Counted from the stretch's first letter, positions 40,606-49,795 are shown. The stretch is 64,000 bases of DNA from Candidatus Pseudomonas phytovorans (GCA_029202525.1 CP119325.1:62001-126000), one strand, 5' to 3'. A program made the numbers and translations. Notes: a model not told the origin generated them from the sequence alone.

Positions 40606-41312
40606 GCCTGTTCGCCTGGCTGCGCCCAAACGCGCCCGAACTGGACCACGCCACACGCCAGCGCCTGGCCCGGCTACCCAGGCCCGCGCCCCTGGGGGTA
40701 TGTACCCTGCGCGAACAGCGCTGGGTGGTGCTGGACCTGGAAACCAGCGGGCTCAACCCCAACCGGGACCAGGTGCTGTCGATTGGCGCCGTGGCCATCG
40801 AAGACGGCGCCATCGATTTTGCCCAGCAGTTCGAACGCACCCTGCACAGGCCTTTGCAGAAGACCAACGCCAGCGTGCTGATTCACGGGCTGGGGCCAAG
40901 CGCCCTGGCCGCTGGCTGTGACCCGGCCGCGGCCTTGCTGGATTTGCTCGATTTTATTGGCGACAGCCCGGTGCTGGCGTTTCATGCACCATTCGACCAA
41001 CGCATGCTGGCCCGTGCCCTGAAGGAGAGCCTTGGGCACCGCTTGCAGTCACTGTTCCTCGACGTTGCCGAACTGGCGCCGATGCTCAACCCCGAGACGG
41101 TGCTGCGCGAGGCCGGGCTGGATGACTGGGTGGCGCGGTTTGGCCTGCAGGTGGAAGAGCGCCACCATGCCAGCGCCGATGCCCAGGTGACCGCAGAGTT
41201 GGCGCTGATCCTGTTCAGCCAGGCCCGACGCCAGCAGCTGGACAGCCCGTTGCAATTAGAGCAGCGATTGCGCGGGTGGCGTCGCCGCAAGGTGCACAAT
41301 CACGGCCTGTAA
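40602..41312 (+). CDS. DnaQ-like 3'-5' exonuclease
   Basis: 236 residues. The DEDD exonuclease motifs are visible: LDLETSGLNPNRD (motif I), LAFHAPFDQRML (motif II) and HHASADAQVTAEL (motif III). The ATG overlaps the stop of the DUF294 protein (ATGA), so the two are probably translated together. It could be a stand-alone proofreading-type exonuclease acting on DNA or RNA. It is not the replicative DnaQ, which pairs with rnhA elsewhere. Confidence 0.85.
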   Translation: MSLFAWLRPNAPELDHATRQRLARLPRPAPLGVCTLREQRWVVLDLETSGLNPNRDQVLSIGAVAIEDGAIDFAQQFERTLHRPLQKTNASVLIHGLGPSALAAGCDPAAALLDLLDFIGDSPVLAFHAPFDQRMLARALKESLGHRLQSLFLDVAELAPMLNPETVLREAGLDDWVARFGLQVEERHHASADAQVTAELALILFSQARRQQLDSPLQLEQRLRGWRRRKVHNHGL

Positions 41313-41408
41313 GGCGCTGAAAATCTCAAGCCACGCCTCATCAGTCTTTTCCATGATGGCAATCCGATAAGCGTCCATTGCACCCACCCCCTCCCCTCTG
41401 CAACAATC

Positions 41409-41427
41409 GCGAATAATTATCGTTAGT
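41409..41427. promoter_or_regulatory. Fur box candidate before the ECF sigma gene
   Basis: Read on the minus strand the 19 bases match the Fur consensus GATAATGATAATCATTATC at 13 of 19 positions, including the GATAAT core. It lies about 30 bases upstream of the sigma gene, as expected for an iron-repressed promoter. Confidence 0.6.
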
Positions 41428-41455
41428 TAATGCATACGTTCCGGGGGGACGCTGC

Positions 41456-41974
41456 TTGTCTTCAGCACAGAGCCCACACGCCGATCTGGTCGGTGCGCTG
41501 TACCGCGACCACCGCAGCTGGTTGCTCGCCTGGCTGCAGCGCAGCATGGCCTGCCGCCAACGTGCCGAAGACCTGAGCCAGGACACCTTCGTGCGCCTGC
41601 TCGGCCGTGAGCAGCTGGACACGCCCCGCGAACCCCGCGCTTTTCTGGCTGCCGTGGCCAAGGGCCTGATGTTCGACCACTTCCGCCGCGCCGCACTGGA
41701 ACAGGCCTACCTTGCCGAGCTGGCATTGATTCCGGAAGCCGAACAGCCCTCGCCAGAAGTGCAGTACCTGATCCTCGAAGATCTCAAAGCCATCGACCGC
41801 CTGCTCGGCAAGCTGTCGAGCAAAGCCCGCGCGGCGTTCCTGCACAACCGCCTGGACGGCATGGGCCACGCCGAAATCGCCGAGCGCCTGGGCGTTTCGG
41901 TATCCCGGGTACGTCAGTATCTCGCACAGGGCATGCGCCAGTGCTATGTGGCCCTGTACGGGGAACCGACGTGA
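41456..41974 (+). CDS. FecI-type ECF sigma factor for iron-siderophore signalling
   Basis: 172 residues from a TTG start preceded by a GGGGGG run; no in-frame ATG lies near. Sigma-70 region 2 is seen in LVGALYRDHRSWLLAWLQRSM and AEDLSQDTFVRLL, and region 4 in HAEIAERLGVSVSRVRQYLAQ. Such factors are released by a FecR-like partner when the receptor binds its siderophore. The stop overlaps the GTG start of the fecR-like gene. Confidence 0.9.
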   Translation: MSSAQSPHADLVGALYRDHRSWLLAWLQRSMACRQRAEDLSQDTFVRLLGREQLDTPREPRAFLAAVAKGLMFDHFRRAALEQAYLAELALIPEAEQPSPEVQYLILEDLKAIDRLLGKLSSKARAAFLHNRLDGMGHAEIAERLGVSVSRVRQYLAQGMRQCYVALYGEPT

Positions 41975-42927
41975 GCAACGCACCGGTTTCGTCGCGGGTA
42001 CTCGAAGCCGCCATTGCCTGGAAACTCAGCCTCGACGACGCCTGTGGCACCCCCGATGAGCGCAGCGAATTCATGCGCTGGCATGCAGCCAGCGAAGAGC
42101 ACGCGCGTGCCTGGCGCCAGCTCGGCGCCATGGACCAGCGCGTCAGTGCGGCGGCCGGCCCGGCACGCCAGGCCCTGCTGCAATCACGCGTCAGCCTGCG
42201 CCGGCGCATCGGCAAGGCTGGCAGCGGGCTGGCCGGCATGTTCCTGCTCGGCTCGCTGTTGGCCTGGGTCGGCGCACCGTCATTGGCACCCAGCTACTGG
42301 CTGGCCGATCAGCGCACCGCTACCGGCGAGCTGCGTACCCTGCGTCTGGAAGACGGCACACTGCTTAGCCTCAATACCCATACCGCCGTGGATATCGACT
42401 ACGCGGGCGAGCAGCGGGTGATCGTGCTGCACCAGGGTGAGATCTCGGTAGAAACCGGCCATAAAGACCCGCGTCCACTGCTGGTGCGTACCGACGATGG
42501 GCGCCTGCGACCACTGGGTACACGCTTCCTGGTGCGCCGCGAATCCGCAGGAACACGCTTGGAAGTGCTGCAAGCCTCGGTCGCCGCCATGGCGCATAAC
42601 AGTGGTGACGAACACGTGCTGCATGAAGGCCAGCAGGTGCTGATGAACGCCAACGGCCTTGGCCAGGTCGGCACGGTGCCAGCAGGCGCCGATGCCTGGA
42701 CCCGCGGCATGCTGGTAGTGGACAACGTGCGCCTGGGCGACTTGCTGGCCACGCTGGGCCAGTACCGCGGCGGCCACCTTGGGGTAGATGCCAAAGTCGC
42801 CGACCTGCGTGTAACCGGCAGCTTCCCGCTGACCGACACCAACCTGGCGCTGGAGTCGCTGGTGCCGGCATTGCCGGTGAAGATCGAGCGGCATACCCAG
42901 TGGTGGGTCAACGTCGTTCCCAAGTAA
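41971..42927 (+). CDS. FecR-like anti-sigma factor / signal transducer
   Basis: 318 residues from the GTG at 41971, overlapping the sigma-gene stop. The N-terminus carries the DUF4880 cytoplasmic segment (WKLSLDDACGTPDERSEFMRWHAASEEH). One membrane helix (~92-108, SGLAGMFLLGSLLAWVG) separates it from a periplasmic FecR domain (GELRTLRLEDGTLLSLNTHTAVDIDY). It connects the outer-membrane receptor to the sigma factor. Order sigma-FecR-receptor is standard. Confidence 0.9.
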   Translation: MSNAPVSSRVLEAAIAWKLSLDDACGTPDERSEFMRWHAASEEHARAWRQLGAMDQRVSAAAGPARQALLQSRVSLRRRIGKAGSGLAGMFLLGSLLAWVGAPSLAPSYWLADQRTATGELRTLRLEDGTLLSLNTHTAVDIDYAGEQRVIVLHQGEISVETGHKDPRPLLVRTDDGRLRPLGTRFLVRRESAGTRLEVLQASVAAMAHNSGDEHVLHEGQQVLMNANGLGQVGTVPAGADAWTRGMLVVDNVRLGDLLATLGQYRGGHLGVDAKVADLRVTGSFPLTDTNLALESLVPALPVKIERHTQWWVNVVPK

Positions 42928-42942
42928 ACCTGGTCCGGCCTT

Positions 42943-43024
42943 TTCGCGGGCTTGCCCGCTCCCACAAGTACTCCACAAGCTTCAAGCACTGTGATGTACC
43001 TGTGGGAGCGGGCATGCCCGCGAA
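42943..43024. repeat. Inverted pair of REP elements
   Basis: 24-base arms at 42943-42966 and 43001-43024 with one mismatch, core GCGGGC[A/T]TGCCCGCTCCCAC. It falls between the FecR-like gene and the receptor gene, so it could weaken read-through into the receptor. Confidence 0.85.
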
Positions 43025-43050
43025 GAGGCCGGTGCAGGCATAAGCCGGTT

Positions 43051-43069
43051 TTAAATAATTCTCACTTTT
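43051..43069. promoter_or_regulatory. Weak Fur-box-like sequence before the receptor gene
   Basis: On the minus strand the core TGAGAATTATT resembles the Fur core TGATAATCATT (9 of 11), although only 11 of 19 positions of the full consensus match. It lies ~80 bases before the receptor ATG. Confidence 0.4.
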
Positions 43070-43147
43070 TTTCAGATTCGCCCTGTCACTTCTGAAATCT
43101 CGTTCGGCAAGGAATCAATAAACACTTATCTATCGAGGAGCCGCCGC

Positions 43148-45580
43148 ATGTCCCGTGCCGTTGATCGTATCCTGCGCCCCAGTTTGATGGCCCTGGCCAT
43201 CGGCCTGGCCGCCCCGCTGACCAGCCCTGCCCTGTTCGCCGCCGAACAATCCGCACCGCGCGCCTACGACTTGCCCAGCGCTCCTCTGGCCACCACGCTC
43301 AACCAGATCGCCAGCCAGGCCGGCATCGCCCTGGCCATCGACCCGGCACTGGTCAGCGGCCGCACCTCGGCCCCGGTAAGCGGCCAGTACAGCGGCCTCG
43401 GCGCCCTGCAAGCGGCCCTGCGCGGCACCGGCCTGCAGCTGCAGCAAAGCAGCGTCGGCAGCTACAGCCTGGTCGCGGTCCCGGATGGCACCCTCGCATT
43501 GCCGGAAACCACGGTAAATGCCACCAGCGCTGGCGAAAGCGCCTGGGGCCCGGTCGAAGGCTACCTGGCCAAGCGCACTGCTGTGGGGACCAAGACCGAC
43601 ACCGCCTTGGTCGAAGTACCGCGCTCCATCTCCGTTGCCACCCGCCAGCAAATGAGTGACCGCGGCGTGCACAGCCTGGATGATGCCGTGCGCTACATGC
43701 CGGGTATCGTCTCCGCCAGCTTCGGCAGCGATACCCGTTATGACTGGATGCGCGTGCGCGGTTTCGAGCCAACCCAGTTCCTCGATGGCTTGCCACTGCC
43801 ACGCGGCGTGTATGCCAACCCGAAAGCCGAAACCTGGAACCTCGACCGCCTTGCACTGCTGCGCGGCCCGGCCTCCTCGATCTACGGCCAAACCCCGCCC
43901 GGCGGCCTGCTGGACATGGTCAGCCGCCGCCCGCAAACCGAAAGCGAGCACGAGATCGAACTTCAGTACGGCAGCGACAACCACCGCCAGATCAACTTTG
44001 CCAGCACTGGCAAGATCGACGATGAAGGCCGCTTCCTTTACGGCGTCAGCGGTGTGATCCGCGACGGCGGCACGCAGATCGACCACATCGACGATAAGCG
44101 CTACAACATCGCCCCGAGCCTGACCTGGAACATCGACGAAGACACTACGTTGACTTTGCTGACCCAGTTCACCCGGGACGATACTGGCGCCACCAGCCAG
44201 TTCCGGCCCATCCAGGGCACCAAGATCGACATGCCGTTCGGCAAGATCTCGCACCACAAGAACCTGGGTGACCCGGATTACGAATTCTACGACCGTACCT
44301 ACTACGCGCTGGGCTACGCCTTCGAACACCGCATCAACGACGTGTGGCAGTTCCGTCAGAACCTGCGTTACACCAAGACAGACCTGGCGTTCCAGACCAT
44401 CACGCCAGGCAGCTACTACCAGCCCGGTGGCCCGGTGAAAGACGATGGCACGGTAAGCCGCATGTCCACCAACACCGACGAAGACATCAGCCAGTTCGCC
44501 GTGGACAACAACTTCCAGGCCGATTTCGCCACCGGCGACATCACCCACACCCTGCTGCTCGGCCTGGACCACCAGCGCATCAACACCAATTACCTGTCGA
44601 TCTTCGGCTTCAACGTGCCGGACAGCAACGTCAACAACCCGGTCTACGGGGTGCCGATCACCCGCCCGGACCGCTCGACGGCATTCTACGACTACAACCA
44701 GAAATCCCGTCAGACAGGCCTGTATGTTCAGGACCAGATGGCGCTCGGCAACTGGCGCCTGACCTTGGGCGGTCGTGAGGACTGGGTACATACCGGTACC
44801 AAGTATCTTAACCAAGGTGATGCCACCAATACCCAGCGCGACAAGAAGTTCAGCGGCAACGCGGCTATCAGCTACGTGTTTGATTCGGGCTTCGTGCCGT
44901 ACCTTTCGTATGCCGAGTCGTTCCAACCTGCCAGCAATGCCAGCGCTTCTGCGACCGAGTCGTTCAAGCCGACCGAAGGCCAGCAGTGGGAGTTGGGCGT
45001 CAAGTACCAGCCACCGGGCTCCAACACCCTACTTTCGGCAGCTGTGTATGACCTGACCCAGAAGAACGTCTCGGTCACCAACAACGTGGGTGGCGTAACC
45101 GTCACCAGCCAGACCGGCGAAGTGAAAGTCCATGGCCTTGAGCTAGAAGCGGTTTCCGACGTTACCGAAAACCTAAAAGTGATTGCCGCTTACACCCTCG
45201 CCAAATCTGAAGTGCAGGACGGCATCTACAAAGGTAACCGCCTGCAATTGATGCCTAACCAGCAAGCCTCGGTATGGAGTGACTACACCTGGCACTCCGG
45301 CGTGCTCGACGGCTTCGGCATCGGCCTGGGTGCGCGCTACACCGGCAATACCTACGGTGACCAGGGCAATACCTACCTGGGCAAGGCCAAGGCCTACACC
45401 GTGTTCGATGCGTCGGTGCATTACGACCTCGGGCGCCTGAGCAGCAGCCTGAAAGGCGCGTCGGTTGCGGTCAACGCCACCAACCTGCTGAACAAAGACT
45501 ACCTGTCTACCTGTGACTCGTACTACTGCTACTACGGCGACGAGCGCAGCGTAGTGGCCAGCGCCAACTATAAGTTCTGA
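43148..45580 (+). CDS. TonB-dependent siderophore receptor with STN signalling domain
   Basis: 810 residues. A signal peptide (~1-35) is followed by an STN secretin/TonB short domain (YDLPSAPLATTLNQIASQAG), a plug (EVPRSISVATRQQMSDRG, MRVRGFEPTQFLDGLPLPRG) and a barrel ending in Phe. The STN domain marks a transducing receptor that signals through FecR. The Cys pair in STCDSYYCYYGDERS is typical of hydroxamate receptors such as FoxA, FhuA or FiuA. FoxA (ferrioxamine) is a reasonable guess because a PepSY protein follows, as in the fox locus. GGAG precedes the ATG. Confidence 0.9.
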   Translation: MSRAVDRILRPSLMALAIGLAAPLTSPALFAAEQSAPRAYDLPSAPLATTLNQIASQAGIALAIDPALVSGRTSAPVSGQYSGLGALQAALRGTGLQLQQSSVGSYSLVAVPDGTLALPETTVNATSAGESAWGPVEGYLAKRTAVGTKTDTALVEVPRSISVATRQQMSDRGVHSLDDAVRYMPGIVSASFGSDTRYDWMRVRGFEPTQFLDGLPLPRGVYANPKAETWNLDRLALLRGPASSIYGQTPPGGLLDMVSRRPQTESEHEIELQYGSDNHRQINFASTGKIDDEGRFLYGVSGVIRDGGTQIDHIDDKRYNIAPSLTWNIDEDTTLTLLTQFTRDDTGATSQFRPIQGTKIDMPFGKISHHKNLGDPDYEFYDRTYYALGYAFEHRINDVWQFRQNLRYTKTDLAFQTITPGSYYQPGGPVKDDGTVSRMSTNTDEDISQFAVDNNFQADFATGDITHTLLLGLDHQRINTNYLSIFGFNVPDSNVNNPVYGVPITRPDRSTAFYDYNQKSRQTGLYVQDQMALGNWRLTLGGREDWVHTGTKYLNQGDATNTQRDKKFSGNAAISYVFDSGFVPYLSYAESFQPASNASASATESFKPTEGQQWELGVKYQPPGSNTLLSAAVYDLTQKNVSVTNNVGGVTVTSQTGEVKVHGLELEAVSDVTENLKVIAAYTLAKSEVQDGIYKGNRLQLMPNQQASVWSDYTWHSGVLDGFGIGLGARYTGNTYGDQGNTYLGKAKAYTVFDASVHYDLGRLSSSLKGASVAVNATNLLNKDYLSTCDSYYCYYGDERSVVASANYKF

Positions 45581-45583
45581 GTG

Positions 45584-45613
45584 AACCGGGGCCGCTTTGC
45601 GGCCCCGGTTTCC
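45584..45613 (+). terminator. Rho-independent hairpin after the receptor gene
   Basis: AACCGGGGCCGC / GCGGCCCCGGTT is a perfect 12-bp stem with a TTT loop, followed only by a short T run. It separates the receptor from the PepSY gene. Confidence 0.7.
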
Positions 45614-45636
45614 ATCAGGCAAAAATCGGTACCGTG

Positions 45637-46749
45637 ATGAAAAGCACAACCATCCGCCGCTGGTCCGTGGTCCACACCTGGAGCAGCCTGGTCTGCACCC
45701 TCTTCCTGCTGTTGCTGGCACTCACCGGCCTGCCGCTGATTTTCCACCACGAACTTGAACACCTGCTCGGCGACGCCCCCGAACTGCGCGTAATGCCGGC
45801 AGATACCCCGCACCTCGACCTGCAGCAGCTTGTCCTGAAGGCAGAGCAGCACCGCCCCGGCGAGGTCATGCAGTACTTCGGCTACGACGAAGACGAACCC
45901 AATGGCGTGGTCGCCATTACCGCCGCCACCGCAGGCACCGACCCCAACCTGTCGCACACCTTCATGCTTGACGCCCGCACCGGCGAAGCGGTGGCCATGC
46001 CGGCCGCCAATGGCGGGTTCATGATGATCATGCTGCGCCTGCACGTAGACATGTTCGCCGGCTTGCCCGGCAAACTGCTGCTGGCCTTCATGGGTGTATT
46101 GTTCATTGTCGCAATCATCTCCGGCACAGTGCTCTACGCACCGTTCATGCGCCGCCTGGACTTCGGCACCGTACGCCACGACAAATCCCGCCGCCTGCGC
46201 TGGCTAGACCTGCACAACCTGATCGGCGTGGTTACCCTGGCCTGGGCGCTTACGGTGGGCGTGACCGGCGTGATCAGCGCCCTGTCCGACCTGGTCATCG
46301 CGGCCTGGCGCAACGACAGCCTGGCCGCCATGGTCGCCCCCTACCGTGACGCGCCGCCGCTCACCGAACGCGCGCCAGCCACGCGTTTGCTGGAGATTGC
46401 CCAACAGGCCGCCCCCGGCATGCGCCCGGACTTCATCGCCTTCCCCGGCACGCGCTTTTCCAGCGAGCACCACTATGCCGTGTTCATGAACGGCGCCACG
46501 CACCTCAGCTCGCACCTGTTCACGCCTGTGCTGATCGATGCCCGCACCCTCGACGTGACCGCAGTCGGCGAGCGACCCTGGTACATGGACGCCATGGGCC
46601 TGTCGCAACCGCTGCACTTCGGCGACTACGGCGGCCGCCCGATGCAGATACTGTGGGCTGTGCTGGATGTGCTGACCATCATCGTACTCGCCAGCGGCGT
46701 GTACCTCTGGTGGGGCAAGCAACGCCGCCCACGGGAGGGCAAGGCATGA
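45637..46749 (+). CDS. PepSY-domain membrane protein (siderophore reductase-like)
   Basis: 370 residues from the ATG at 45637; a GTG one codon earlier is possible. Four membrane helices surround PepSY segments: VHTWSSLVCTLFLLLLALTG, LLLAFMGVLFIVAIISGTVL, WLDLHNLIGVVTLAWALTVG and LDVLTIIVLASGVYLWW. His in the helices (VHTW, LHNL) fits haem or metal ligation. Proteins of this type in siderophore loci (such as FoxB or FhuF-linked proteins) are proposed to reduce iron in the inner membrane. It forms the 3' part of the iron-uptake unit. Confidence 0.85.
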   Translation: MKSTTIRRWSVVHTWSSLVCTLFLLLLALTGLPLIFHHELEHLLGDAPELRVMPADTPHLDLQQLVLKAEQHRPGEVMQYFGYDEDEPNGVVAITAATAGTDPNLSHTFMLDARTGEAVAMPAANGGFMMIMLRLHVDMFAGLPGKLLLAFMGVLFIVAIISGTVLYAPFMRRLDFGTVRHDKSRRLRWLDLHNLIGVVTLAWALTVGVTGVISALSDLVIAAWRNDSLAAMVAPYRDAPPLTERAPATRLLEIAQQAAPGMRPDFIAFPGTRFSSEHHYAVFMNGATHLSSHLFTPVLIDARTLDVTAVGERPWYMDAMGLSQPLHFGDYGGRPMQILWAVLDVLTIIVLASGVYLWWGKQRRPREGKA

Positions 46750-46919
46750 GCCATCGCTCGCGATCGACCCTCAGGGTTTTTGCCTGGCCGGCCGCCATCG
46801 CCTTGCTGAGTGCGCTGGGGCTGTTTGCCGCGCTGCTCGGCGATGGTGCCTGGGACATGCTTGCCTGGCTTGGCCTTGGCGTCCCCGCATGGCTTAGCCT
46901 GCGAGGCCTGCGCAGGTGA
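46746..46919 (+). CDS. 57-residue two-helix membrane peptide
   Basis: Starts with ATG overlapping the PepSY gene stop (ATGA), so it is translationally coupled. A basic N-terminus (MSHRSRSTLR) is followed by two hydrophobic helices (VFAWPAAIALLSALGLFAAL and DMLAWLGLGVPAWLSLRG). I do not recognise a named family. Given the operon position it probably assists the PepSY protein in siderophore or iron handling. Confidence 0.7.
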   Translation: MSHRSRSTLRVFAWPAAIALLSALGLFAALLGDGAWDMLAWLGLGVPAWLSLRGLRR

Positions 46920-46963
46920 GGTAGCCGGCTAACCCCGGGCTGGCGCAAGCCCACCCCAGCATG

Positions 46964-46988
46964 TCCGCTCCCTGAAGCCTGGAGCGGA
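46964..46988 (+). promoter_or_regulatory. Hairpin that hides the ribosome binding site of the toxin-like gene
   Basis: TCCGCTCC (46964-46971) pairs perfectly with GGAGCGGA (46981-46988) around a nine-base loop. The 3' arm contains the Shine-Dalgarno GGAG, six bases before the ATG at 46991. Folding would block translation until it is melted. Confidence 0.65.
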
Positions 46989-46990
46989 AC

Positions 46991-49795
46991 ATGCTACCCC
47001 TGCAACGTATCGATTTCCTGCAGCACCAGATGCTGGCCTTGCTTGAGGCGATGCCCGTCGCCACCTTGCCACTGCAATCGCGCCAGCAACTGCATGGCGA
47101 ACTCGCTGCCTACTGGGCCGCCACCGATAGCCAAGGCCGTTCAACCACCACCCGTCTGGGCGACATCCGCCGTGCGATGATGCATGCCGAGACCGATCTG
47201 CGCCTGGCCGACCAGACTTTGAGTGCGGACCTGGCCAGGGTCATGAGCACTTTCCTCGACCTGCCTTGTGCCTGGCAGCGCCGGCACCAGCCACTCGTCC
47301 TGCGCACCCAGGCCTACCGCCCTGTGCTTTCACGCACAAGCCCCGCATGGCGCGCGGCCTTGCCCGGCATGTTCGTGATTGCCACCGGGCTGCCTGAAGG
47401 GCAGAACCTCGAAGGTGACCAGGTAACCGGACCGGTGCTGCTGTGGGGCCTGGCCCAAGGCCTGGAGGCCTACCCGTCGCTGAGTGAGTTGCATCAGGAA
47501 TTGTGCGAACGCCTTGACGATCCCCTTCAGGGGGCTCCGTTGCTGCACTTGCTGGTGGATCAAACACAGATCGAAAACGCTCGCCAGGCGGATCGCCTGC
47601 GCTACGAATGGTATGCCGACGACCCGCTGCAGGCGCAAGCCGATACCCTGCTCGAAGCGCAGCGCCTGCGCCTCAACCAGGCCTGGCCGATGCTGTCGGC
47701 AAACGAACCTGCACACGCTGCACAACAGCTGCGCAAGGCCATGGCGATCGGGTCGCACGCAGGCAGCAGGGCCTTGCTCGACAGCCGCTATGCAGCCCTG
47801 CTGGAGAGGAACCTGCCCAGCTGGCTGCGCGAGGCAAGCCCCCAAGCGCTCGCGCACATCATGCAAGGCATGCAGGAGCTGGTGGCTGCCGGCGAGCAGA
47901 TCGCCGCACCCGGCATCCTCACGCTCAGGCAGTTCCAGCAACGAGATACGCTGCAAGGCTGGGCCAGGCAACGTTTGCAGGAACGCCTGCGCAACGACCT
48001 GGGCGTGACCCTGGAGCCTTCAGGCATCTACGTCGACGTCACGCGCACACGCCAGAACGGGCCATGGCTGAACCCGTTGCAACCTTCATCGTACGTGACC
48101 TGGCGCGGCTTCGAACGGGTCGGAGGGGAAATGGTCGAGGCCTTTCGCACCCGCTACCCGCTGGATGAACTGGCCCTGCGCAATGTGGCCTGGTTCGACT
48201 ACGACTACTGGCTGGCTGCCCGGGTGACCACCAGCGACGGCACAGCCCTGCCTGCCGGGCTCACGCCAGGCTATGTCAAGGCGCTGGTCAGAGACCTGAA
48301 TGTCGGCGACAGCTATGCCAGCTACCTGCGCACGCAACTGATCGGTTCATCGCTCGGCGCGTGGCGCCTGCACGCACACAGCAAGGTCAACCGGGCCCGA
48401 ATGCGCGCCGAAGTGGCCAAGGCACGCTATGCCGGGCACCTGTCGCCTGACTGGTCGGAGCGACATTACCGCTGGGTCGGGCACGTGCTGTCGCAACCGC
48501 ACAATGCTTTACGCCCCAGGGTGGACGGGCACCAGGTGGTTGCCCGCCAGCTGCTGGTCGAAGACAACACCGTCGAGCGGGTCTTCATGCTGTCGTGCGA
48601 TTCTCCCAGCATTCGCTCATTCGTGCTCTACACCCCGGATGCACCAGACCGCCGCGCCTGGCGTTCGTTTTCCGGCCCGCTCGCCTTGCTGCGCCTGCTC
48701 CGTAACAAACCGCCAATGCGCAAGTATTTCGCGCAGTGCCTGCCGTTGATGCCCGCCGCGCAAGTCGAGAAGCTGCTGCTCAAGGGGGGGCTGGGCAAGG
48801 TGCTGCGCACACCGGCCATCAAAGATGACCTGTTCCTGGCCTGTTACATGGCTGAGGTGCAAGCGCTGCTGGCAGCGGCAGACGCCAACAGCCACAGTAC
48901 CGCCGAGGCCGATACCGAGCAGGCGCTGAAACTGGGCTGGGCCTTGCTGGACCTGATCAGCATCTTCCTGCCGAGCAAGGTCATGATTCCGCTGGCACTG
49001 GGCCGCATGGCACTGGAAATCTGGAACGGCGTCGAGGCCTACCGCCAGGAAGACCTCAACGAGGTGCTCAGCCATGCCTACAACGCCCTGAGCCACCTCA
49101 ATGATGCCGGCACCAGCCTGCTAAGCACCGGGCTGATGCGGCGCGTGCTGCGCGGCATACCGAAACAACCACCGCTGCCGTTGCCGCTGCATTTCGCCGT
49201 CACCCCTGAAACCAGTAGCCTGCGCTATCGCATCGATGGCCTGTACGGCGAAGAGGTCTACGAAAAGGTCTCAGCGGTTGAAGGGTTGTCCGAGTACTTT
49301 GTCCAGGATGCCCAGCAGCGCTACTTCAAGGTGTCGTTCGACGGCAGCCGCTGGCGGGCGGTCGACCCCGACCGACCGGATGCCTACCTGGCACAGCCGG
49401 TCAGGCGCCTGGCGGATGGCAACTGGGTCATCGACTCGCCACTGCTCTGGTACGACGGTCTGCCAGACCTGGTGCGCCTGTTTGACGATTGCCGCCTGGA
49501 GACGCCCCTGAGCGGAACGCCGGCTGGCGATGCCAATGGCGTGTTCATCGCCCACGAGCAGCTTTACCTGCAGACCCGGGGCGGCCAGTTGCCGTTGCGT
49601 CGGCATCTTTTACCCGCACACTTTCATCTACCGATTGCTGCGGCCTCGAGCGCCGGCGTCGTGCCTTGGGCCGTCCTGCGCTGGCAGGACCAGCAATGGC
49701 GCATCCGTGTGCGCCAGGCCGGGCGCAGCAGCGAGTGGCTGCCCCTGCCAGCAGCTTACACGGTAAGCTTTGGCAGCAACCGGTCCAGCCGTTGA
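46991..49795 (+). CDS. DUF6543-type dermonecrotic-toxin-like protein
   Basis: 934 residues, no signal peptide. The central segment NPLQPSSYVTWRGFERVGG and the region ALKLGWALLDLISIFLPSKV followed by IWNGVEAYRQEDLNEVLSHAYNALSHL are the layout I associate with Pseudomonas proteins called dermonecrotic toxin domain-containing (DUF6543). Those are often 1,500-2,000 residues, so this is a short version. The 160 residues at the C-terminus are beta-rich (YRIDGLYGEEVYEKVS) and could be a binding domain. A toxin role is inferred from family naming only. No immunity gene or secretion gene is adjacent. The 3' end overlaps the convergent kinase gene by 40 bases. Confidence 0.7.
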   Translation: MLPLQRIDFLQHQMLALLEAMPVATLPLQSRQQLHGELAAYWAATDSQGRSTTTRLGDIRRAMMHAETDLRLADQTLSADLARVMSTFLDLPCAWQRRHQPLVLRTQAYRPVLSRTSPAWRAALPGMFVIATGLPEGQNLEGDQVTGPVLLWGLAQGLEAYPSLSELHQELCERLDDPLQGAPLLHLLVDQTQIENARQADRLRYEWYADDPLQAQADTLLEAQRLRLNQAWPMLSANEPAHAAQQLRKAMAIGSHAGSRALLDSRYAALLERNLPSWLREASPQALAHIMQGMQELVAAGEQIAAPGILTLRQFQQRDTLQGWARQRLQERLRNDLGVTLEPSGIYVDVTRTRQNGPWLNPLQPSSYVTWRGFERVGGEMVEAFRTRYPLDELALRNVAWFDYDYWLAARVTTSDGTALPAGLTPGYVKALVRDLNVGDSYASYLRTQLIGSSLGAWRLHAHSKVNRARMRAEVAKARYAGHLSPDWSERHYRWVGHVLSQPHNALRPRVDGHQVVARQLLVEDNTVERVFMLSCDSPSIRSFVLYTPDAPDRRAWRSFSGPLALLRLLRNKPPMRKYFAQCLPLMPAAQVEKLLLKGGLGKVLRTPAIKDDLFLACYMAEVQALLAAADANSHSTAEADTEQALKLGWALLDLISIFLPSKVMIPLALGRMALEIWNGVEAYRQEDLNEVLSHAYNALSHLNDAGTSLLSTGLMRRVLRGIPKQPPLPLPLHFAVTPETSSLRYRIDGLYGEEVYEKVSAVEGLSEYFVQDAQQRYFKVSFDGSRWRAVDPDRPDAYLAQPVRRLADGNWVIDSPLLWYDGLPDLVRLFDDCRLETPLSGTPAGDANGVFIAHEQLYLQTRGGQLPLRRHLLPAHFHLPIAAASSAGVVPWAVLRWQDQQWRIRVRQAGRSSEWLPLPAAYTVSFGSNRSSR

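Noticed and set aside
43130..44926. A 598-residue frame opposite the siderophore receptor
   Set aside because: Shadow of the receptor gene; no ribosome site or domains.
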